A stretch of 64,000 nucleotides of DNA from Anticarsia gemmatalis (lineage: Eukaryota > Arthropoda > Insecta > Lepidoptera > Erebidae), in contig NC_134766.1 of assembly GCF_050436995.1 (NCBI RefSeq), positions 5,890,001 through 5,954,000 of the forward strand. The letters run 5' to 3'. How positions within the stretch are numbered: position 1 is the first letter of the stretch; the number at the start of each line of letters is the position of its first letter. Position numbers and translations under genes: made by a program. The notes beneath the pieces are model-generated. The model ran no database searches. It was not told where the DNA came from and worked only from the letters and a program-made list of their open reading frames with translations. Positions 43,850-57,998 of this stretch are shown here, piece by piece.

Positions 43850-46800
43850 CGTGCATTTTGTCTATTCCTTTTCGCGCTACTTTTTGAATGTGGAATCGGA
43901 GGTTTGCGGTTGCCAGTTGTGTAAATGCTGATGTATTGTTTTCTTTTTTTATTTTAGGGCAGTATTTTTTTTTGGATTAATTAAAAAACGTGTTTTGGTA
44001 TGCCATAAATATTTTTGAAAAGTAAGAAAGTACCTCACCTGTTTGTCAAAAATCCGTTTAGATTGTCATTAGTCTTAGTTATCTTAACTTAACTAGATAT
44101 CTAAAATAATTCAATAAATTTATCTAAATTAGCAAGAATTTCATAAGGTTCTCACAAAAAACTCGGTACTTAAGTACCAACAGTTATTTGACCTGCTTTC
44201 GGGATTTCGTGCATTTAATTATATCGTGTATGTTTGTGTGATTGAAAAGGTTCGTTTCTAAAGTCGTTAACGTTAAAATAATCTTCCAATGTGTACTTAA
44301 CTCATGTCATTGTGTACTATTATTATTAATATGGAGAATTCGTAAAAATGTTTATTTTCATAGCTGATTAATGAGACAACATGCACGTTAATTACGATAT
44401 CCATATAAATGTAAATTGCAGAGATTTGATTCAGAAAAATTAGACGCATAAAGGTAGGAATAATTTTTCACGTTGTAGGTAACGAATTAGCTAATTTGCA
44501 CACAGTAACATTTCTGGGATCCTAATTTTTTCTTCAGTGTAATTAAGGAGGTCTCTAGGTTGCGCAATAAATCCACTACCTTGCTATAATCATAATAATG
44601 AACTGTTCAAAACCAAAGGGGTGACATCTAAAAATAACTTAAACCTCAGACTACCAAGAATAAGTAAAAATAAACACCTAGATTTTTACTTAAAATTTAC
44701 ATTTTACATATAAAATACAATAGGTTTTAAAGAAATGGCAGGAAACCCTTATCCTGTGATCACGGCTAAGTACATTGCCATGTCTTAAGCCTATCACCCT
44801 ATAGAGTAAAAACATGCAAAAATCAACCATAAATAGTTTTCTTTAGGGTATGAATTTCCTTGTGTAATGGTGGACAATGACGTTGGTCATGTGCCCGGTA
44901 CGTTTGTGGACTCCAAATGGGTTTATTGATAATAACGATAGAACAGTCACTGGCATATCAAACAGTGCTTTGTATCTACATAGACTTTAGATAAAGACGA
45001 GAAAATGTGCTTGAGTTATTAGCCGGGAATTGGCTCTTTCACCTCACGGAAAAAAACTATTGAGGCATTATATGGATTGTTTACAAAAAATCTTGTAAAA
45101 TTGTCTTGCTACTAAAAATAGTTATTTGATTTGTGGAAATTCAGTTAAGAATTTTACTGTCTTACCAATAAACGGGCTCTAATTTAGTTAAACAGTGTTT
45201 TGTCATTTTTGATATTTTTTTTACTGTTTATGAGTGAAAAACGACAAAACACTGTAGGTACCTACAAATAGTATTCTTAGCAGAATTTCCACGGATTAAA
45301 TATCTATTATTTATTGAGTACAAAAGACGATAATAGAGATTTTGGGACGTTTTCGTAGCCTTGTTAAAGGTAAATAATATTCGGCTCACGAACAAGCAAA
45401 TATAAGCCGTACTAAGGAACGCTATAAAAAAAAGGCATGTGGAATTTAGTGTTAACACATAAAAATATTCAAGATTAGAGATCGTTTTGATAAATTACAC
45501 CATTGAATTCTGGTTCCCGCGTCCTACAGCTTCCGAAAAAGAAATCAAAAATAATCGAGAGTAAAATCAGCTGAGTTTTGACAGTTCTCACATTATGTGA
45601 TACTTTACAACATCAATAAAATACGTTGTAATAGACTAAAGGGGAAAGTGCCAGTGAAAGTTTTGTTTTAGCGAACTAGTTTGAAGGTCAGCGATGACGA
45701 GTGCGAACGGAATAGAAATTAGAATAGTAGCCGTAAAAAGTGGAGCCATTTCGCGAACATATTTTACCATTTTGAATTTTTAGAGAGTGTTGCTTACCAT
45801 AATCTAAAAAGACTCTTGTTTAATGTGCACTATGCACACAATAAAAAAAAGAATAAAAAAAGATTAAGTACATTCCATATTCGAAATGCGTAGAGCCGCA
45901 GAGCGTATCCGACTGAAAAAAATGGCGACTTTTTATTTATTTAAGTTTAAATTAATGATAGATATGCGAATGTAAGTTTCAAAAAAATGTTGATGCTTAC
46001 AGTTTTTGTTGCATCGCGTCGTAATCCTTTTACTTTCACTTTTAGGCAAAAAAGCAAATTATCTTTCATATTAATTTAATGGCCATCAATCACTTAATTT
46101 TAGACACAAATTAGTTGAAGATGATTCTACAAAATACAAATTCATACTTAGTAGGTACTGTTCAGAGTTACATATAGAATAAATTATTCGATCTTAACTA
46201 TGAAAAATATGACCAGAAATTACACTATGTTTCTAATGCATATTTCTAGACCTTAGTGCCAGCATTTTTACGTATCTTATATGCTCATAGAAGCCACAAG
46301 GCATACGTCAGTAAATGTGGTAGTAAAGCCAAGTAGGAGTGTCTTTACTATACCCCGCCAAAGTCCTAACTTAAACTACGATGAGTAAGCTCATAAAATT
46401 GCACCGTGTATTATGTCTAACTAGCGTAGAAGACTATAAGTCTGCAACTTTGAATTCTAAAGCATGCTTACAATTTATAGTTGTTATCTGTCTATAAGAT
46501 ACTCGTTAGAATACGCAACTCATAAAACCTTCTGATCGACTACAATATTAATCCGCGAAGCAATAACTTTCTTTAATCTACTCAAAAATGGTTAGGACAA
46601 GTGCAGTCAAAATAATGTCTATTCTGGCTGCCATCTTAGCTTTTAAGACTCTTTTATAGTCACAAATAGCACTAGTGGATTAAAGGCTAATTAATGGTTT
46701 AAGAAAAAAGCGGATGATTGAATTCATTTCTTTTCTTCATTATTCTTTTCTGCCTGGGACAAGCACAAACCAATAATCCTGGATCCACTGATAGTTAAAG

Positions 46801-48500
46801 ATGTAACTACAACTCCGCAGGCATATTTAAGTACTTTGTAGAGATAGGATCCTAACGATTGTCATTTTGAAAGCCACCTATGACCGAGACCATTTGATTT
46901 AATTAATTTCCTTGAAATATCATCATTAATTATCTCAATTCACGCTTCAAGTTTCGCTCGAAAGCTTCCATCACGATTTGCATTCAACCGCCATACCGCA
47001 TATTCTAGCGTTGATTAGTAATCAGAATGCACATATAACCAGGCTTGTGGTCCACTGTTCAAAGTGTTCGGACTGGTAACGAAGTCAAGTGCATGTTCAA
47101 ACTATGTTATGTAAATATACACTTGTAGACGTTGTGTCTGGGGATTTGTCTTGACAACTGTGACGTAGAGATATCAATGTATAATTATATAACATACAAA
47201 CCTTACGCTTTTAAAAAAAGTAATATTCCAATACCTGCATAAGTAGTTTGATGAAAATATAAATGTACCTATCTGCTAACTGTTTTTGGGTTGAGCCTAA
47301 CATTTTTAAGGGTTAAACAACAAATGTAGGTGGTACTTCTGTATTCAGGAAAGACATATTGATCCAATACATAAAATTAGTGCGAACTATGTAGGTAATT
47401 CACTCGTCCAGTTGTCTTTATCCAAACTTTAGTGACAGAGTCGGACAAGCAGAAAAGGCCGGACCATCCTTGTCTCCGACGACAAGTCAGCTGACACAGC
47501 TAGCAAGTTTTACCACATATAGTAGACTATCTACCTGATACTAGCTAATAATAGCCAACTCATAGAGATAACAGACCAATACTTTTAAAAACTTAGAATA
47601 GGTGTTAGGAATTTTTGTTCTTTTTGCCTGTTGTGTATGTGGGTGGCACTGCGGTACAGACTGTCACTTTTCGAAAGAAAAACTTCGGTAGAGATACCGG
47701 CGCCTTAAGCCATACGGTTCATTGTTTTCTAATAGCGTTAGATAATGATATTTCACACGTGAACGCGCGGCACCTTGACCACAAAATGTTTGATTACTGA
47801 AAATCACGAATTAAATAATTTTAATCCTAAATAAGTCGGTTTCAGTAATCGATCGTACGAGAAGAACTTAATTACTCAATTAACAAACAATTAGTTTAAT
47901 AAATGACTAGGTGCTTTTTTACACAGGTATTAACTCAATTACGTTTAATTTACTTGCAGTTTCATAAAATTCGGATATTAAACCTTAAAAGTGTAATTTT
48001 GTGTGTGCTCTTAACTTGATTAGTTAAGTGGTAATCAAATATTTACGGTTACCTACTTCATGATGTTTTAATAATCTGATATTAACATAAACCTACATAG
48101 ATGTATTTGCGTGAGCATAATTTAATTATTACTTATGTGAAACGGCATTGAAGGTCTCGCTTGTTCTACTGGAAACTTATATATTTCAATTTCAATATTG
48201 GGTCCATAAATGTTACCTGTTAATAAATAATGGAAAATTAAACAAAGTTTTAAAATATTTAGCTTTTGATTAGTTGAAGTTATGTTGATAATGGATTTTC
48301 TACTTATTTGCCGGGAAGGTAACGCAGTTAAAAACAAAAGTTACGAAAATTCAAAGATAAACATTAAGCCCCTGACTGGCCCTGGCAGTGAGAGAGTTTG
48401 ACTCTAGCCCACCTTTGCATTGAAACCGATAAAATGAAGCCTTCTCTTCTCTAACATAAAGCTCTCCTGTCCCCTAATTATAGTCATTTAAAAATAAAAT
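43850..48500. other. AT-rich non-coding stretch, probably the 5' UTR intron of the CRAL-TRIO gene
   Basis: No conserved coding exon and no strong repeat were recognised. The splice acceptor TCTCAACAG ends it at 48529. Confidence 0.4.
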
Positions 48501-48535
48501 CTTATTAATAAATGCATTTTTCTCAACAGCTAAAA

Positions 48536-51500
48536 ATGGCAACCTCAGTGCTCCAGCCCGAAGATTGCCGCAGGGACCACGAGCCGAAGGACATCATTGA
48601 CGCGCCGAGGCTGACCGATGATGACCGAGTGCAGATCCTCGAAGCCAAGGAGCGGGAGACGGGCGAACTGCCCCAGGAGCTGCGGGAGAAGGCCAGGAAT
48701 GAGCTGAGAGAGGAACCGGCCTTGAGAGAACAGGCTCTGGCGCAAATGAGACACTTTATTGAAAAGCATCCTGCTATTAAGAAATGTCGGACAGGTGAGA
48801 TACTGTTTTTGCTTTATAGCGGTTTTTTGTTTCCAGCTAATAATTCGTTTTTTTGTACACCAATGGACACGTATTTTACACTGCCATAGTAGGTCAAGCA
48901 GTAGATATCAGTATTTTGTTATTGAAAATTTTGGTACCCTGAGTCCATTTTCATTTTTATCCATGATGTGTGACCATACTGACCATACCAATAAACATTC
49001 AAACGCTATGCTATGTAAATACATGCATATTTAATGTATCGTGAAGGTGTTCGTTGCTTCACACCGAGCCCTGAGCCCTATAGTAGCATGAGTCGAATGC
49101 ACAAGTACTTAATATGGTATTCTGGAGCATGTGCCAGTGTGCCAAATATCTTTGATTTATATTCCGTGTGAGCAAACTATTGTGTTTAGCAGTAATCCAC
49201 ATCGAGGTTTTTTCGTAGCCTAATACAAAATCCGGTGAGTGAGGCAAGAAATTGGTTTTAAAACCCAGACCACATAAAAAACGAAGGGGCCAGACACAAA
49301 ACTAATAAGAAATCGACTCAATTTTTTATAAATTAATTATATTTTTTATTAAAACTGTTTCTCTTTCACAGATACTCCCTTTTTACTGCGCTTCCTTCGT
49401 ACCAAGAAGTATTCCATACCACAAGCCTGTTCTATGTTGGAGCGCTACTTGACGATCCGACAAATGTACCCGCAATGGTTCCAAAAACTGGACCCCTTGG
49501 ACCCCAAGATCGCTGCTGTCATTGATGCGGGCTACTTAGTCCCACTGCCAAAGCGAGATGCAGAAGGAAGACGGGTTGTGCTGTCTTGCATGGGTAAGGT
49601 TTTATTTTTGTACATAATTTTTTAAATAAATAAATTGGTAACATTATTATTGATATTGCGTAGTGAAGTTAGCTACTTTTCAAAGCGTCAAGCGCGATTT
49701 TTTAAATTGAATTTTGTAGATTCAATCTATTTACGAACTCTTTTTATGCCATTGCTTTTGATATTTTTATTTTTATTGTTAATTTGATTTGATGAATGCA
49801 TTATTTATTTTATTTAATATTAGATTAAAACAATGTGTTACCTCGATTATTTAATTTCCTTTTTCTGAGTAAAAAGTCTGATTGACATATTTTTTATCAA
49901 TGGTTTGTACTAGTCCAGGAGTCAGACTAGGCAACCCGTAAAATATTTTTGTAGATTCAATTTTTCCTCCATTATATTTTTTATTCTCTTTCTCGATCGA
50001 GTTACCACGCGGCGTTGAATGTTCAATATTATCTTTACAAACATAAATTACGTCGTTGAAGTTTGTTTTGCAGTTCAAATATCAAATCAGAAAAAATGAG
50101 TAAACCAACATACGTGTAAAGTTAAATAATACGTGAAGTAAATTAACGGCAAAAGACTGACCAACTATAAATAGTTTTATAGAGGAAGGAACATTTGTTT
50201 CAAGCCTTAATATCAGAATGGAAGTAATGAAGGAATGGTTGCAAAAATAATTGATGCTCCCCGTCTTCATATATCGCAAAACGTTGTTAGCTATCGTTAT
50301 TAGCAAAATGAGCAGCTGTTAAGGGTATACATTTTACAACGCCGACTCAAGGTTGACCACAAGCCAGTTCCCACCCTAAGAATGTTAACGGCTACTCTTA
50401 TACCATGGGGACTATGTTATAAGATTATTATTACATGAATTAGATATTTATTGTAGTTATATCTCTCATCAATATTCTTTCTTCAAGGTCGTTTCGATCC
50501 ACACCTCTACGATAACTGCGTGATGGCACGAGTCCACTCCATGATCGTCGAGCTGCTGCTGGACGAGCCTCGCTCCCAACTCCTCGGGTACACTCATGTC
50601 AACGACGAGGCTGGTATGCAGATGCCTCATGTCAGTTTGTGGTCGCTCACTGATGTTCGAGTCATGCTTAACTGTATACAGGTGAGTATCAAAATCAATA
50701 AGAAAATGTAGATTATTGTAGGTTTTTGTTATTTGAAGTCGTAGAGTACTGCTTACGTTTTTGGACCGATTAGGAAATGACAATGGTCGAAGATATTTGT
50801 TTTTTGGAGATAGCCGTTGGCTTTATACACGTTAAGATTACCTTGTATCTAATGAAAAAGTAATTTACTTGTCAATATACTATGAGTGGACTTGCGTGAT
50901 AAAATAGCCGCAGAAGATAATTTTCCCGATTAATATCGCTCGTGGCATCGGTTAATCACTTCTGATACAATTATGTAATTAAAGCGTAAGAGCATGACTG
51001 ACATGAATTTCGAATTGCTGTGAAAATACTTGAAGCTTAGGGATGATTCGTTTTAGAGTATTATGCAGAGTTTGAAGAGCCTTCCGTTTGAATAAATATA
51101 AGTTTCAATCGTTTGATACGTGTCATTTCCATTTATAAACTTATTACTCTTCAGCTTTCTAATTTTTATAACTAATTGTAAGTTTAACTTATTTGCCGTT
51201 ATTATTATTATTGTATATTTAACATCGATTTTAACTTTTCAGAACTCAACTCCTATGCGTCACAAGCGCACGCACTTCGTGAACATTCCACACTACGGCG
51301 TTAAGTTCTTCGAGTTTGCTGTGTCTTTGCTCAGTGATAAACTCAAGGATCGTGTTATGGTAAATTAACATTCATAAATTGTTTGAATAGCTAAATTTAC
51401 ATGTCATAAAGTGAACTTAGTTTCATTGTTATGGTAATCTTAGTGACCCTAAATTTACGAAAGTAAAAACATTGTTTATTCAAATTATATTATAAATTGT

Positions 51501-51935
51501 AACAATATGAGGAAATAATATTTCACATTGTAATATTTTGAATAATTCAGCAGACATTCATACCTTTTATTTTAACTTTTTATTGCATAAGCTGACTTTA
51601 ATTAATGTGTCAAATTATGCAAATGAAATTTAGCACTTACTACTTTAAAAGACCTTGTCTATATTGCAATAACAATATTTCCTTTTTCACAGTTCCACCG
51701 GACCAGCGAAGATCTTACGAAACATGTGGATCCAGCCATTCTTCCTAAAGAATACGGAGGTACTGTTCCTCTCAGAGATATGATCGAAGAGCTCAAGAGG
51801 AATCTACTCAAGCAAAGAGAAGCGTTGATGGCTCTCGACGACATGTGTGTAGATTTACACGCTTTAGAGAAAAATGATTTAACTCAAGACATACATTCCA
51901 CTGCGGGATCATTCAGAAAACTTGAACTGGATTAA
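48536..51935 (+). CDS. CRAL-TRIO (Sec14-like) lipid-binding protein, clavesin/alpha-tocopherol-transfer-protein-like, 5 exons, 344 aa
   Basis: Cytosolic carrier of a hydrophobic ligand such as a retinoid, carotenoid, tocopherol or phosphoinositide; the ligand is not readable from sequence. Coding exons are 48536-48794, 49372-49593, 50488-50681, 51243-51359 and 51693-51935; all junctions are GT-AG and in frame. The start is the ATG in AAAAATGGC, just after a splice acceptor (TCTCAACAG), so the 5' UTR is spliced. Residues 25-110 form the CRAL-TRIO-N helical region, ending in TPFLLRFLRTKKYSI. Residues 135-290 form the lipid-binding domain, with LVPLPKRDAEGRRVVL, THFVNIPHYGVKFFEFA and HVDPAILPKEYGG, the conserved closing block. 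A 50-residue charged tail follows. The family is large in insects, so orthology is not assigned. Confidence 0.93.
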
Positions 51936-52197
51936 TTATTGTAGAAGAGATTTATTTTTAGGCTTAATTTGGACGTTTGAAACTATATTTTGGACTCTTC
52001 AGATGATTTTTTTTTATTGAGAATGTAATTGCGTATTAAATATGAATCGATTTAACATTTTTTGTATTGGTTGAGAAATAACGATGAGGAGTTCAGATTA
52101 AACTTTTAAAAATGAACATTGTTCTATAGTCTGAATATATGGCTTAGATGTATTACAACTATTTTTATGTTTTCAAATCTTGCTTTGCTTTCAGGTT

Positions 52198-52261
52198 AAT
52201 AAATTAGTATTAGCTTTATGGTTAGTAAATTAATCATTTTGTGATGGCTATTTTAAATAAA
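52198..52261 (+). terminator. Poly(A) signals of the CRAL-TRIO gene
   Basis: AATAAA occurs at 52198-52203 and again at 52256-52261, 260-330 bases after the stop codon. Another lies at 52759-52764. Confidence 0.5.
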
Positions 52262-52299
52262 AATATTATCGACTGTAAGTACTCCATAGCGTAAAGTTT

Positions 52300-54460
52300 T
52301 ACGGATATGATACTGAAAGTAGATCTCAATGTTTCTGTTATTTTGTTAAGCATTTTCGTATGAAATGTGATTATTTGCTTTATAAATATGTAACTGGTTG
52401 GTAATAATATTTGTAATCTTACTAAGATTATATTTTTTATGGCAAATCACACTATAATTAATTCTTTAGACCTATGTTTTATTGTTTTTTTTAAATGTAG
52501 TAACTATTATAGAGAGCTTGTGGCAGCCGTCGGTGGTGTCACGTTACCATTCATAAGGAAGGTTCTGAAAATATTATCATTGCCGTGTGTTGCGATGTAT
52601 TTAACAATTTATATTGCTTGTTTAATTAAGATAACTGCCAACATGACAAACTGACTGCTGCATGAAATTAAACACCTTTTGGAAAGGGCTATTTTTGTAA
52701 CAGCGCTTCTGTTTTAGTTAATAGTAATCCATACATTTGGGTATATGTTAAAATAAGAAATAAAGTTGATTATAACTTGGCGTTTTTCTTTTTATTTCCA
52801 CTTGCCTGAAATTATCACCCTCCTCTTAATAAAAATACTTGATCTCAAAAGCATTTTATGTCAAAATAATGTCCCTGATTTGATTCAGATCGTATTAGGT
52901 GATTCCAATAAAATACTTGTGAGAATTTATAATAAACAATACAGAAAAGAAATATTACATTTTGTCGTTACATTGGCTCTTTGACTAAACGCGGTACACG
53001 GTTCAACCATAAACAATGACCATAAGCAATAAGCAACCATAGACATTTTTCCACCATAGACTCTAGAACGACCTTGAATTGCGAAGCATTATGTTGCTAA
53101 CTTCGCTGTAGTTTTTCCCGCAGTTTGGCGTCCACATAGATTGATAAAAAAATTATTAGAACGATTTTTCTATGTATTTAGATCAATAGGACAAGTATTA
53201 ACCCTTATGAATTGTTTTCCAGTGACGTTTTAATGAAACGATTATGCTATAACAGTGAACACTTTGTTTGAGTTGTTAAATTGTGGTGGTTTTTGTAAAC
53301 ATCGGGACGTGAACGCAGGCCCACGTCTATGAATTCTTGTACGTATTCTAGCCATTATACTTATTAGTTACCTGTTTATGTGTAATCGAGATGTTAATTC
53401 GATGTATTTTGGTATAATTTGATGATAGTAAGGTGGATTAACCTCTTAGCGTTGTGTTGTTTGCTTGGTCGTAAAAAGTGGGTCTGCCATAATCTAGTAA
53501 ATTTGATTGTTGTATACCACGAGCACAGCAACAGGATAGGGTAAATATCACGTTTGCAACAATATTTCTGTGAGAAATCGTATAAATATCATGTATTTCG
53601 GAAGTCATGTCATGTTTTTGGTCTCAAAACACTGTTTTGTTAATTGTTTTGAGTACGTAGTCCTTTATTTTTCGTGTACGTTCGTAATCAATAAAGATTC
53701 GCGTGATAACATGCCAGATTTATGTTAGGTCAAGAACAGACAATGCTGGAGAGATTAGGATGTTTGTATACAGTTCGAGAGTTTAGAACTCGAAATAATC
53801 GTAACAAACTTATAATAACGCAATCAATATGTCAGAACGAACATTCTTGTTACTTGAGAAAACATAAAACAAGCATTTTTGAAAATTATTCAGAGCATAG
53901 AGTTATTATGTTAGGCTAAGTTTTCATGAATAATACTTCTAGATGTTTCTAGAAATCCCTGAAATCCCTTGAAATGTTCATGTCAACAAGCTCACAGTTT
54001 GATTGGATTGGTCTACTTTTCAGTTGAAATTATGCACATAATAATCCTTTTGTGTATTGAGTAAGTAAGCTTGTTATAGGTTTGTTGTTTACTCATGTAT
54101 TCAGTTGTTTATCATATGAGAATATGGTATGTATATGAATCTGTTTTACAGCATCATAGTTTGATATGAATATATGTTTGAGCTCTCAAAGGAGATTACA
54201 TTAGTGTTTGTTTTGAATCTAGTATTAACAACTGCAATTTGGGCGGCCCTAAATGGCAAAGAAATATGTCTAATAAACTGTAACTGTTACATGGGACAAA
54301 CATTGTCAAAATGACTAGGGACTCAGGTAGTTTTTACTTGTGTAGAATCAGACTATAAGTCAGATGATCCAACTTATTAATTTATTGGCATTGTAAAACT
54401 GTCAATGATGTTATCATTGATAATCTATTGTTCGAAACGTTAATTTCTGAGTGAAGTCTT
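52300..54460. other. Intergenic region between the CRAL-TRIO gene and Pds5
   Basis: It holds the 3' flank of the CRAL-TRIO gene and, presumably, the promoter and non-coding first exon of Pds5. The GC-richer patch at 53275-53345 (ACATCGGGACGTGAACGCAG) is the most likely promoter, but no exon boundary is secure. Confidence 0.35.
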
Positions 54461-54467
54461 GTAATCC

Positions 54468-54595
54468 TGTTTGACAAGCTATGTGGATATGTATGAAGCG
54501 TGGGAAGTTTGTAGAGATCGTAGGAAGTGTTATTCCTTAGTCTTTGCCTACTCCTATGGAAAAAAAAGATGTTTGTTTAATGTTTTTATGTATCT
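54468..54595 (+). repeat. GAATGTGAATGAAGCAAAG family, copy 4 of 4, degraded
   Basis: GACAAGCTATGTGGATATGTATGAAGC, GGGAAGTTTGTAGAGATCG and TCTTTGCCTACTCCTATGG keep the block order of the family. Confidence 0.65.
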
Positions 54596-55713
54596 TCTAA
54601 GCAATCTAATAATCTTTAATGTTATACTACAATGCACATATTCTGTTAAGCACATTTTTGTTGCACATCCAGTTCAAATCTTGTTTAAAATATAAACCTA
54701 CATCTATGTAGCATTTTTATAAATAGGATCCAGGAAAATAAGACCCACACCTGCCACAATATCTGGGTAGTAGATATGAGTGATTGAAAATGCTTTACAA
54801 ACACAATCAGTTGTTATAAGTCAAGAATAGGGTCACTAGGTACTTATTTTGTTGCCAAGATTCCCACATATAATATCATAGTATTTTGATAGCCTGTTGT
54901 AGATGTATGTTTGACAGTCTTCATTTTTTATGTAGAGTACAAGCTATATGTATTGAAATTATAAGTAATAACCACTTGAGGTCTGGGGAGCCGGACCCTA
55001 AAGCATGTAAATAGCTGACTATGAACTCAAGTCACAATCCAAACATTTTCTAGTTCAGGCCCTAATGAACTAAATGTGGATCCTTCATGCAATATGATCA
55101 GAGTTACCTTAGAAAGTAGATTTAGTGTCTACTTTTTGCATTGTCTTCATATTTAGAAGCTTTTATCTGTAGATATATATAATTTGCTTACCTTAGGTCA
55201 TCAATGTGATTTGGATATTGTGTCGTTAGTATATTTAGGTAATAATGAGGAAGCATTATAACACCAACGATATCTACTTGTACCGATAAGTTGTTATGTA
55301 AAAATTTTTAAACTAGTTTCTTTAAATATTTGCTGATAAAATTGATTAATTATTTAAGATTTGTATTTGCAGGGTCATGTTATATCATAATAACAAAATA
55401 ACTTAGATAAGTTATAAATGGGTTTTTGTATTTGATATTACCTATTGAAGGCAAGTTTTGAGTAAGTCTTATAATATCTTGTTAAAAAGGAATACAATAC
55501 TCTCAGGAATGTAGCTGCTGTGTGTGCATCAATACCTTTAATCAGTACTTGGATAATTTCTATGTTCCCAATCTGCACTAGATCTGTGTGGTAGACTTAA
55601 GTACCTATGTCAATATGGCATATACTCATGGCCAGAAATAGGACAGTAAAGGAGTTTCTTTTTTAAAAAAATATTATTAAATAACTGTTTAATGGTTTTT
55701 CCAGATTGGCAGC

Positions 55714-55794
55714 ATGGCGGAAATAGTTTACCCGCAAGGCTGCCGGCCTATCACCGATGACCTAGGTCCAGATGAACTTGTCAGAAGATTAAAG
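55714..55794 (+). CDS. pds5: First coding exon of Pds5, sister-chromatid cohesion regulator (partial; the gene continues beyond the window)
   Basis: Pds5 is a HEAT-repeat protein that binds cohesin and controls its loading and release. The exon begins at a splice acceptor (TTTTTCCAG, exon from 55705) and the ATG is at 55714 in context CAGCATGGCG. It encodes 27 residues, including IVYPQGCRPITDDL and PDELVRRLK, which match the N-terminus of animal Pds5 (human form KITYPPGVKEIS and EEMVRRLK). It ends at AAG|GTAAGA in phase 0. I found no second exon in the remaining 8.2 kb, so intron length exceeds that. The spliced 5' UTR implies an upstream non-coding exon, perhaps near 53.0-53.5 kb, which I could not fix. 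Confidence 0.82.
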
Positions 55795-56709
55795 GTAAGA
55801 TACTTATATTACAATGTATATCTCATATTCATTTATTACAGGATTTCCTAATTTGTTTTGTTCTGTGATCCTCTTTGATGTCAAACTTTTACCAATTGAT
55901 TTGTCAAATTTTACACTTTATAGGCAAAGTTACAAAAACAAACATATAATGGTCACTGACAGCTACTGTAGCTGACTACCAATTGTGAAGGACTAGACTG
56001 ATACTGTACTCTTGTGTCAGATAGTATGATTTAATTTTCAGTGATTATCAAATTACAAATATTCCAAAACATTATAATCTTGTTATTCACTACAAGATAG
56101 TGTGGGGCTTTTTACATATTATATTGGTAATCAATCATCTTTACTTGTAATTAAATGTAATTTAAACTAGTTTAAAAATTGTAATTTGTAACTTTTTGAA
56201 ACATACTACAATTTCCTGCACAGAAGGCTAGTATTCAACACACTGGCCGCTTTGGACAAATATTGGTCATAAGGACAATAATAACAAGTAATCTTTAAAA
56301 ATAATGTCAAGATCAATCATCGCTTTTTGTTGTTCAGTTTAACATAGAACAAATAGTTAACGATCAAGTTAATTATGTAATTAACTAATGAATGCAATTG
56401 ACACTTATTTAAACAGTTATTAGTGACACTGTTTTGTTTTAATTACTATTACTTTCTGCCTGCAACTTCGTGTAGGAAGACTTCCCGTGTTTTTAAAATT
56501 GTTAGATGATTTTATGCTCTAATTTTATGAGTTTTTTCTTTTATTTTAAGCCATAACCCTTACACAAAGGTTGAAGGTGTAAAAAACAAATTACACCTGT
56601 GTGGAAAATGTTGGAAAGGCTGGTAACCAACGGCTAGTTCAGCATTTCGTCCTACAATCGTTTCGTCCCATTATTACCATGATATTATTTATTACCATCC
56701 ACTCATTTA

Positions 56710-56945
56710 TTGTATGGTTACTGCTTAAACTACTGTCAAAGTTCTTCAAGCCGCCGAAGGGCCTTCGACATGTGTTTCAACTGTTACGTGTTATCTTAAT
56801 CAACAAGAACCGAGACCGACTTTTTTTTGTGCCCTCCGATGAACGTGGACTCTTAGTCCAAATACTACTACGCGGTCACCCATCTATAAAATGTCCGACT
56901 GATCGTTTAGCGACTTCTGACCACAACTAGCTTTGAGCGCCTGCG
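56710..56945 (+). repeat. GGTCACCCATCTAT repeat family, copy 2
   Basis: TGTCAAAGTTCTTCAAGCCG, CCTTCGACATG, GTGCCCTCCGATGAACG and CGCGGTCACCCATCTATAAA occur in order. A 109-codon frame here is a by-product of the repeat. Confidence 0.8.
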
Positions 56946-57569
56946 TTACTTATACTCAGCAGCAAATAATAATGTTTGGTTATGAAGTTATGAAGTATGA
57001 TCAATAATCCATATAGTGTCTATTTTTGACGAGTCGACTGAAGCTTGCATTTAGATTAGTTATCAGTCAGTGACTCTTTCTGCATTATGTATGAGTATGA
57101 CAAAGTATGTCAAAGCTGCGTGTTTTTATTACATACCTACCAATTTGTATTTGAATATAAACTTTGCGGAATTTTTCAAATGTTTAACTTTAATTTCTTA
57201 TGGCAAAAAAAAATATGTTAGTTGTATTACAAAACATGATTTTTTTATGATACTAACTTATACGCCCGGTATTGCTCGTACTGATTTTACTGATTCTCCT
57301 TGCTAATTATACTCCAATCGCTTGTTCGTTAGTTAGCAGTTGTAAAGGACCTCCTTTAACCACCGTTCGCTTCAGTTTGCGACTAAACGGCTGAACCGAT
57401 ACTGATAAGCAAACAATTTTTTTAGGTATTACGTATTATGGGCTTGATGTATGAATCATATTTCGTCAAATTGTAATGATACGCGCATTCTTACATTCGC
57501 ACACTATGTGGTCTAGTAATCCTTTGATAACAAATACGTTATTATAACGTATTACTATAAAGTTTTGTG

Positions 57570-57760
57570 TATTAGAAATAATTATCACTTGTTTTAACGA
57601 TGAAGGAAACTTTGTGATGCAACCTTGCATGCCTTAAATCTATTTAATACTTCAAGGCATGCAGTCCCCAACTCGCAGTTGGCCAGCGTGGTGGACTCAA
57701 AGCCTTACCCTTCTTTTGCAGAAGGCCCTTGCCCAGCAATGGGATGTAATTGGGTTCAAC
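57570..57760 (+). repeat. Most complete copy of the GAAGGAAACTTTGTG/CCCAGCAATGGGA composite repeat
   Basis: TTGTTTTAACGATGAAGGAA and GCAACCTTGCATGCC lead into CCCCAACTCGCAGTTGGCCA, GCGTGGTGGACTCAAAGCC and CCCTTGCCCAGCAATGGGAT. It shows that the fragments at 8316, 17398, 31497 and 42040 belong to one longer family. Confidence 0.8.
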
Positions 57761-57804
57761 TAATCCTTTGTTAACAAAAACCTTGTCATAATCTACTAAG
57801 AATC

Positions 57805-57998
57805 GTATGGTTAGTGGTCACCCTAGTGTCAAAGTTGTTCAAGCCGCCCGAAGGCCTTCGACATTACTTAACGACTGTTATCTTAATCGACAACAACCGG
57901 GACCGACTTTTTACGTGCCCTCCGAAGAATGCGGTCACCCATCTATCGTATGACCGCGCCAGGGTTTGCTTAACCCAGAGATCGTTTAACCAGTGAAC
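57805..57998 (+). repeat. GGTCACCCATCTAT repeat family, copy 3
   Basis: ATGGTTAGTGGTCACCCTAG, GTTCAAGCCGCCCGAAGGCC, TACGTGCCCTCCGAAGAATG and GGTTTGCTTAACCCAGAGAT occur in order, giving the clearest view of the family. Confidence 0.85.

Noticed and set aside
48545..48769. 74-codon minus-strand frame opposite the first CRAL-TRIO exon
   Set aside because: It is the antisense shadow of a coding exon.
56601..56930. 109-codon frame with hydrophobic stretch
   Set aside because: It lies inside a copy of a dispersed repeat that also occurs at 57805 and 58515, where the frame is not kept.
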